Shown here in pieces: positions 56,967 to 64,000 of a stretch of 64,000 bases of DNA (the stretch's first letter is position 1; the number at the start of each line of letters is the position of its first letter). Source of the stretch: Azospirillum endophyticum. Its GTDB lineage: Bacteria; Pseudomonadota; Alphaproteobacteria; Azospirillales; Azospirillaceae. The position numbers and the translations under genes were made by a program. The DNA is taken from contig NZ_JAENHM010000046.1 in the NCBI RefSeq assembly GCF_016595245.1, positions 53,655 through 117,654 on the forward strand, read 5' to 3'. The notes under the pieces were generated by a model. It saw only the letters and a program-made list of their open reading frames with translations. It had not been told where the DNA came from and did not search any database.

Positions 56967-57098
56967 ATGGAACTGAACACTCCGTTCTTTGTCCTGTTCC
57001 TGGAACATGACGAGATCGACGCCACTGCCGTCAACCGCCAGGAAGGCTTGCAACCCGCGCCTTTCCTTGCGCAAACTTCGAAGAAGAAAGACGATTAA
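56967..57098 (+). CDS. Graspetide (microviridin-like) precursor peptide
   Basis: 43 aa. GAGAGGA lies 6 nt before the ATG. Residues 6-13 read PFFVLFLE, which matches the PFFARFLE leader helix that microviridin precursors use to bind and activate their ATP-grasp ligase. An acidic stretch follows (HDEIDAT), then a linker with Gly and Pro (EGLQPAPFLAQ), and the C-terminal seven residues are TSKKKDD. Thr, Ser and Lys side chains facing two Asp are what omega-ester and omega-amide forming ligases require, so this tail is the likely core. The core is short and lacks the aromatic residues of classical microviridin cores. It lies 47 bp upstream of the ATP-grasp start. Precursor identity is inferred from leader motif and context and is not yet shown by product. 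Confidence 0.82.
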   Translation: MELNTPFFVLFLEHDEIDATAVNRQEGLQPAPFLAQTSKKKDD

Positions 57099-57145
57099 GT
57101 CTTCTTCCAGTTCTGTTCCGGCCTATGGCGGGATGGACTAAGATT

Positions 57146-58186
57146 ATGACAATACTGATTGTTGCAAGTGACGAAGACTCGTGGACCGCGAATGCGGTCC
57201 ACGAGTCCCTTTTGGCGGATGGTGCGGACGCTGTACGCCTCGTAACGGAGCATTTTCCGCTGTCGCTCCGAATGGTTGCCCATTGCGGCAATACAGGGGA
57301 GAACGCACAGCTGTTCATAGACGGGCGAATGGTCGATCTTGCCTCGGTGTCGGCTGTGTGGCACCGCCGCTGGAGGACTGCGGCAACGGTGACGTCGCTC
57401 GCCATTCCAGACGATGTCCGGCAAGGAATCCAGCGTGAAAGCGCCGCTTCCCTGGAGGGCGTCATCGGCGCGCTTCCCTGCTTTCATCTGGATCAGCCCG
57501 CGGCCATCGCACGGGCCAGGAACAGGCCTTTGCAACTCGTGCTGGCGCGGCAACTCGGAATCGACATTCCTCGCACGCTCACGACAAACAGTCCACAGGA
57601 TGCGCTGAGCTTCTTCGACGACTGCAACGGCGATGTGATCGTGAAGATGCTATCGTCCTTCAGTGTTCGCGATGAAAGTGGCCACGATAAAGTCGTCATG
57701 ACGAACCGCGTCACTTCCGAACATCTTCGTAAGATTGATACGCTATCGACATGTCCGATGACGTTTCAGGAGCGCATCCAGAAGTCCATGGAATTGCGCA
57801 TAACGGTGGTTGGGTACGAAATATTCGCAGCCTCAGTCGACTCCGGCCTCGAACCGATGGCGGAGACGGATTTCCGTCGCGGCTTTGCAACGCTGAGCCA
57901 GCATTGGAAGCCTTACCGATTGCCACCGGAGTTCGCAGGGAAGCTGCTCGCATTGATGGATGCGCTGCAAATGAATTACGGCGCGATCGATGTGATCGTC
58001 ACCCCGGATGGCCGCTACGTGTTTCTGGAGGACAATCCGGTCGGGCAATTCGGGTGGGTTGAACACGCCACCGGCATGCCGATCGCCCGCACGATCGCCG
58101 GATTGCTCACCGGGCGCGTGCCGCGTCGGGTCGATCTGCCGACGGTTTCCTGCAATCTCGGGGATTTCGCGCGATCGACTGTTTGA
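57146..58186 (+). CDS. Graspetide-type ATP-grasp ligase (MvdD-like)
   Basis: 346 aa. ILIVASDEDSWT at the N-terminus resembles the MvdC/MvdD pre-ATP-grasp domain. FQERIQKSMELRITVVG carries the glutamate and arginine of the ATP site. NYGAIDVIVTPDGRYVFLED and NPVGQFGWVEHATGMPIA match the metal-binding and C-terminal signature of RiPP ATP-grasp maturases. It would activate Asp side chains of the precursor with ATP and close esters or amides with Thr, Ser or Lys. ATG at 57146 is preferred because the family begins there; an ATG at 57125 is in frame. Only one ligase is present, whereas microviridin clusters have two. Confidence 0.87.
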   Translation: MTILIVASDEDSWTANAVHESLLADGADAVRLVTEHFPLSLRMVAHCGNTGENAQLFIDGRMVDLASVSAVWHRRWRTAATVTSLAIPDDVRQGIQRESAASLEGVIGALPCFHLDQPAAIARARNRPLQLVLARQLGIDIPRTLTTNSPQDALSFFDDCNGDVIVKMLSSFSVRDESGHDKVVMTNRVTSEHLRKIDTLSTCPMTFQERIQKSMELRITVVGYEIFAASVDSGLEPMAETDFRRGFATLSQHWKPYRLPPEFAGKLLALMDALQMNYGAIDVIVTPDGRYVFLEDNPVGQFGWVEHATGMPIARTIAGLLTGRVPRRVDLPTVSCNLGDFARSTV

Positions 58187-58288
58187 CCAATATTCGGAAA
58201 AAACCGAAGGCGCCCGCATATTTCAAGAACCATGCGACGACGGATCTCGCTCTGCTTGTCACAGGCGGGCCAATCGGGAGATCTTCAC

Positions 58289-59335
58289 GTGGACACATCA
58301 GCTCTTGCGACAAGCGGACAGTGGCTACCCCATAGCCAGGCTGTTTCCCGGCTCTCCGGATTGACCGACGACGATGTGGACGAATTGTTGTCCGGGGGAA
58401 TCGGCGGTCGCGGGACGCCATTCATCGTCACGGACGCCATGGCCGATTGGTCCTGCATGCAATGGTCATTCGACTGGTTCAAGAAGACCTATGGCGAAAC
58501 GATCGTAATCACGTCAGCGTCTTTTGAATCCGATATCCGTATGCGTGGACGTCTGTCGGACTACATCGACTACATCACTGAAGACGGTGATTTACGCGGT
58601 CGTGTGCCGAAGAACTTTTCCTATGTCGGGACGGAATGCCAACCGGACAATGATGGGGCAGGCGATGCGCCTGCTGGGCCGCAGTATCTGGTTTCCTGGG
58701 ACCTCGAAAACATCAGCAGCATCGGTGACCACTTCCACCAACCTTATTTCATGCAAGATCGGAATTTGCTGGACAGGCTGATGCCGGAGACAAGGCGGGC
58801 GTTCTTCAACAAGCACACATTCGCCTTCATCGGGGCAAAGGGGTCGCTGTCGCAGTTGCATAATGATCATGATCACACGCATTCATATCTGGCGCAGATT
58901 CTCGGCAGAAAAAAGCTGGTCCTATTCTCACCGGCGGAAGCCGAACTGGTCGCCGAGATGGACCCGTTCGGATTCACGGTGGGTGGGACGGGACTCGATC
59001 CGCGAAACCCAGATAAGGACAAGTTTCCCCGGTTCATGGAAACGACCCCGTTCGAATGCGTCATCGAACCGGGCGACCTGCTGTTCCTTCCATCCGGCTG
59101 GCTGCATTGCGCCTATGGATTGACGGCCGGCATCAGTGTTGCCAGGGACAGTGTCGATCGCTGGAACTTCGGAAGGTGGTTCCAATCGATGGCCATCACC
59201 AATCTGCCCAAACTGGCGTCGCGCGTCGTCCAACATCCAAGCCTGCAAGGAGAGGGCATAGCGCCCCCCTGGTTGGATCGGGTGCGCAGCGACCCTTATC
59301 TCTTGTCGCTTCTCAGCACCTGTTACCGTCCATGA
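58289..59335 (+). CDS. JmjC/cupin-like putative Fe(II)/2-oxoglutarate oxygenase
   Basis: 348 aa from the GTG at 58289, which has GGGAG 9 nt upstream; an ATG at 58232 without a clear ribosome site is the alternative. The fold is indicated by PFIVTDAMADWSCM-like N-terminal sequence of cupin_8/JmjC proteins. The metal motif HxD is in QLHNDHDHTHSYLAQILGRK and the distal His in PGDLLFLPSGWLHCAYGL. The family includes protein hydroxylases. Within this cluster it probably hydroxylates the peptide, before or after crosslinking, which is inferred. Its stop overlaps the start of the next gene (ATGA). Confidence 0.83.
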   Translation: MDTSALATSGQWLPHSQAVSRLSGLTDDDVDELLSGGIGGRGTPFIVTDAMADWSCMQWSFDWFKKTYGETIVITSASFESDIRMRGRLSDYIDYITEDGDLRGRVPKNFSYVGTECQPDNDGAGDAPAGPQYLVSWDLENISSIGDHFHQPYFMQDRNLLDRLMPETRRAFFNKHTFAFIGAKGSLSQLHNDHDHTHSYLAQILGRKKLVLFSPAEAELVAEMDPFGFTVGGTGLDPRNPDKDKFPRFMETTPFECVIEPGDLLFLPSGWLHCAYGLTAGISVARDSVDRWNFGRWFQSMAITNLPKLASRVVQHPSLQGEGIAPPWLDRVRSDPYLLSLLSTCYRP

Positions 59336-60345
59336 CCCGGGCTCCCACCGCCTATGTCCGGAACCTCCGGCGGCGTACGAAGGATGAGCTTCGTCTGCGG
59401 TTCGAGCATCTCCTGTTCGGCTGCCTCGCCGAATTGGGGTTTGATGTCGTCGAACAATCCTGGTCTCCGGACGACCCGGAGCCTTGGCTGCGTGATCGGC
59501 ACCGAAGCGGCGATGCTCGTCCGGTGATTCTCTACGAGCATTTGTCGAGGAACCAGAAGCCGGATGGCGATGCCTATTACATGGAAATGTATTTGAACGG
59601 TACCTTCACGCTGGATCGTGATGGCTGGGGACCGTTTCAGGCAAGCATGCGCAATATGCCGGACATCAGCCATGTGAACTCGGCTGACAGCGTCGCCTAT
59701 TGTGCCGAGTTGAGCGAGACATGGGTGAGAAGCGGAGAATCGAAATATTCCCAGCCGACTCCAAAAACCATCTCGGCGCCGCAGGGATACATATTCCTAC
59801 CGCTTCAACTGAGCGCGGATGACGCAATCGTCTGCCATTCCGAAATCGGCGTTTCCGAGTTTCTGCATCAGGTCGCCGCCTGGGCCGTCAGAACGGACAG
59901 GCCCCTCGTGATAAAGCTGCATCCTTACAATGATGACCCGGCGGTTGCCGATGCCGTGCGATTTTGGACGCAAAAGTCAAACATCTATCAATCACAAGAG
60001 AACGTTCATAGCTTGATCTGCCAAGCTGCGGGTATCATTACAATTAATTCGGGCTGTGGGTTCGAGGCACTGGTTCATGGAAAGCCGGTCGTAACGTTTG
60101 GGCAATGTGATTACAAGTGGGTTACATTTATGGGTTTGGGCGTCAATCTTGATCTGGCGGCTGCATACATTGATGGTTACAGTCCTGAGCAGAGGATGCG
60201 AGCCTATAATTGGGTAAATTATTACCTGACGGAACATGCCCTCGACGTGAGAGGGGAGGCTTGGGCGGCCACGGGCGCTCGCTTGAAGAGCCGTCTCGGA
60301 CGAATCCTCCTTCCCGTGTCTGAGGGACTTTCCGAGAGAGGATAG
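59332..60345 (+). CDS. Capsule-synthesis-like (KpsS/LipB-type) protein
   Basis: 337 aa, translationally coupled to the oxygenase gene by a 4-bp overlap. The C-terminal half has PLVIKLHPYNDDP and then INSGCGFEALVHGKPVVTFG, the HP and GxEALxxGKPV motifs of bacterial capsule Kdo-transferase-like proteins (KpsS/KpsC, capsule_synth family). The N-terminal half is not recognised. A glycosyltransferase acting on the peptide product or on a lipid carrier is possible, which is inferred. It has low GC like the rest of the island. Confidence 0.78.
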   Translation: MTRAPTAYVRNLRRRTKDELRLRFEHLLFGCLAELGFDVVEQSWSPDDPEPWLRDRHRSGDARPVILYEHLSRNQKPDGDAYYMEMYLNGTFTLDRDGWGPFQASMRNMPDISHVNSADSVAYCAELSETWVRSGESKYSQPTPKTISAPQGYIFLPLQLSADDAIVCHSEIGVSEFLHQVAAWAVRTDRPLVIKLHPYNDDPAVADAVRFWTQKSNIYQSQENVHSLICQAAGIITINSGCGFEALVHGKPVVTFGQCDYKWVTFMGLGVNLDLAAAYIDGYSPEQRMRAYNWVNYYLTEHALDVRGEAWAATGARLKSRLGRILLPVSEGLSERG

Positions 60346-60353
60346 ATCGTCTT

Positions 60354-60449
60354 GGGGCCATCGGGGGCGGCGCAGCTTCGAGTTCAACGCCTCGATGGCA
60401 TTGGTAACCGGTATGATGATCTCCGGTACCGCCTTATGCCGGCGGCTTT
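60354..60449 (-). pseudogene. IS256/mutator transposase remnant
   Basis: A minus-strand stretch reads VPEIIIPVTNAIEALNSKLR followed by RPRWPQDD. TNAIEALNSKLRR is the highly conserved C-terminal motif of IS256-family transposases. Only about 30 residues remain and both sides are lost, so it is a scar of an insertion, located 9 bp past the end of the RiPP island. Confidence 0.75.
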
Positions 60450-60499
60450 CGATGCCGACTTGGCAGGATCGAAAGCTTCGGCATCCTGGCCCGCCCCCG

Positions 60500-60924
60500 T
60501 CAACGTCGTTTCACCCACTCCCGCATTTCGGGTTCGGCCGCGTAGACCTTGTCGATCCGGTCCTTCATCTGGGCCAAGCTGACCGGTTTCACGAGATACC
60601 CGTTGACCTGATGTTCCAGTGCGGTGCGGACCGTTTCGGCCTGGTTGTCGGCGGTCAGCATGATGAAGGGGGTCCGGTCCACCCCCTTCACCTTGATGTT
60701 GCGCATGCCCTGCAGGACCTGCAACCCGTTCATCGGTTTCATGTGGACGTCGCAGAAGACGATGTCCGGGCGGGTGCGGACGATCTCCATCAAGCCGTCC
60801 TTGCCGTTCGCCGCCTCTCCGATCGACCGCACGCCGATCTGGATCAGGATCTGGCGCAGAAGGCTGCGCGTGTAGACCTCGTCCTCGATCAGCAGGATCG
60901 AAAGCTTGTCGTAGGGCGTGTCGC

Positions 60925-60928
<4 letters not shown>
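60500..60928 (-). CDS. Single-domain response regulator (CheY-like)
   Basis: 142 aa receiver with ILLIEDEVYTRSLL (acid pocket), phospho-acceptor Asp in IVFCDVHMKPMNGLQVLQ, Thr in IMLTAD and Lys in YLVKPVS. No output domain. Its ATG overlaps the stop of the hybrid kinase by 4 bp, so the kinase's Hpt domain is the likely source of phosphate. Confidence 0.92.
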
Positions 60929-63768
<2,840 letters not shown>

Positions 63769-63814
63769 GATTCGGCCTTTTCGCCCGTCATCGCGTCTTT
63801 CAGGGTCCCGGCTT

Positions 63815-64000
63815 TCAGCGCAACGGCAGGGCGATGAGCAGACCGCCCTTCGTCCACAGCTCGTTCAGCCCGCGCTCCAGCTTCAGCGGCGTCTTCGGCC
63901 CGATGGTCGTCTCGAACACGTCGCCGTAATTGCCGACCTGGGCGATGATCCGGAAGGCCCAGGAATCGTCCAGCCCGAGAGGAGCGCCGAAGCCCGGCAC
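63815..64000 (-). CDS. C-terminal end of an AapJ-like amino-acid binding protein (partial)
   Basis: Only the last 61 residues are in the window; the gene runs off the right edge. LGLDDSWAFRIIAQVGNYGD, then TPLKLERGLNELWTKGGLLI, is the typical C-terminus of general L-amino-acid binding proteins of the AapJ/BztA type. It ends 46 bp before the hybrid kinase start on the same strand. It is not the partner of the importer at 107-2190 by position. Confidence 0.85.
   Translation of the reverse strand: MPGFGAPLGLDDSWAFRIIAQVGNYGDVFETTIGPKTPLKLERGLNELWTKGGLLIALPLR

Overview
The window is high-GC DNA, with tightly packed genes in ATGA/GTGA-coupled operons and GC-rich third codon positions. The gene families match Rhodospirillales, most likely Azospirillum or a close relative. 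This assignment is inferred from gene content only. Two orphan ParA-type ATPases and the large accessory content would fit a chromid or megaplasmid, but no replication gene is present to prove it. I saw no rRNA, tRNA or CRISPR array.

Layout. 1-2190: three-gene polar amino-acid ABC importer without its binding protein. 2417-5945: HWE-type histidine kinase and a REC-PAS-PAS-GGDEF-EAL protein (c-di-GMP signalling). 5946-7292: decayed, partly AT-rich spacer with a RelA/SpoT-like fragment. 7293-9662: CBM60-CBM60-GH5-Calx-beta glycosidase. 9762-13541: PEP-mutase-like protein, LysR regulator and a divergent SDR/F420-type oxidoreductase/NTF2-like set. 13951-16403: cold-shock protein, DUF6481 protein and DEAD-box helicase. 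The helicase terminator is followed directly by an ORF-less group II intron (16464-17086). 17115-18721: three small genes. 18757-25108: six translationally coupled genes (four glycosyltransferases, a histidine phosphatase and a deacetylase-like protein). 25500-31623: peptide ABC importer. 31822-34965: ABC-exporter-like protein with a degenerate ATPase and a cNMP-binding domain. 35111-37111: methyltransferase and homogentisate dioxygenase. 37384-42666: giant filamentous-haemagglutinin/caspase fusion. 42775-44435: paired palindromic direct repeats followed by ParA and a DUF3102 protein. 45559-50348: LysR and valine-catabolism genes mmsB, acyl-CoA dehydrogenase and mmsA. 50501-56742: TPR-GT-FkbM protein, membrane-tailed ParA, M20 peptidase and an old-yellow-enzyme homologue. 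56892-60345: a low-GC island that looks like a graspetide (omega-ester/amide peptide) RiPP cluster. 60354-64000: IS256 remnant, response regulator, hybrid kinase and the end of an AapJ-like binding protein.

The most interesting system is the 56.9-60.3 kb island. A 43-aa precursor carries a microviridin-like PFFVLFLE leader and a Thr-Ser-Lys-Lys-Lys-Asp-Asp tail. It is followed by a graspetide-type ATP-grasp ligase, a JmjC/cupin-like putative oxygenase and a KpsS-like protein whose start overlaps the preceding stop codon. The tailoring set is unlike classical microviridin clusters. The flanking transposase remnant and the base composition suggest horizontal acquisition.

Two further themes run through the window. 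A family of paired palindromic repeats (six copies) has entered two coding sequences in frame: a phosphatase and the signal peptide of a peptide-binding protein. A predicted secreted protein also combines a two-partner-secretion domain with an intact caspase His/Cys dyad.
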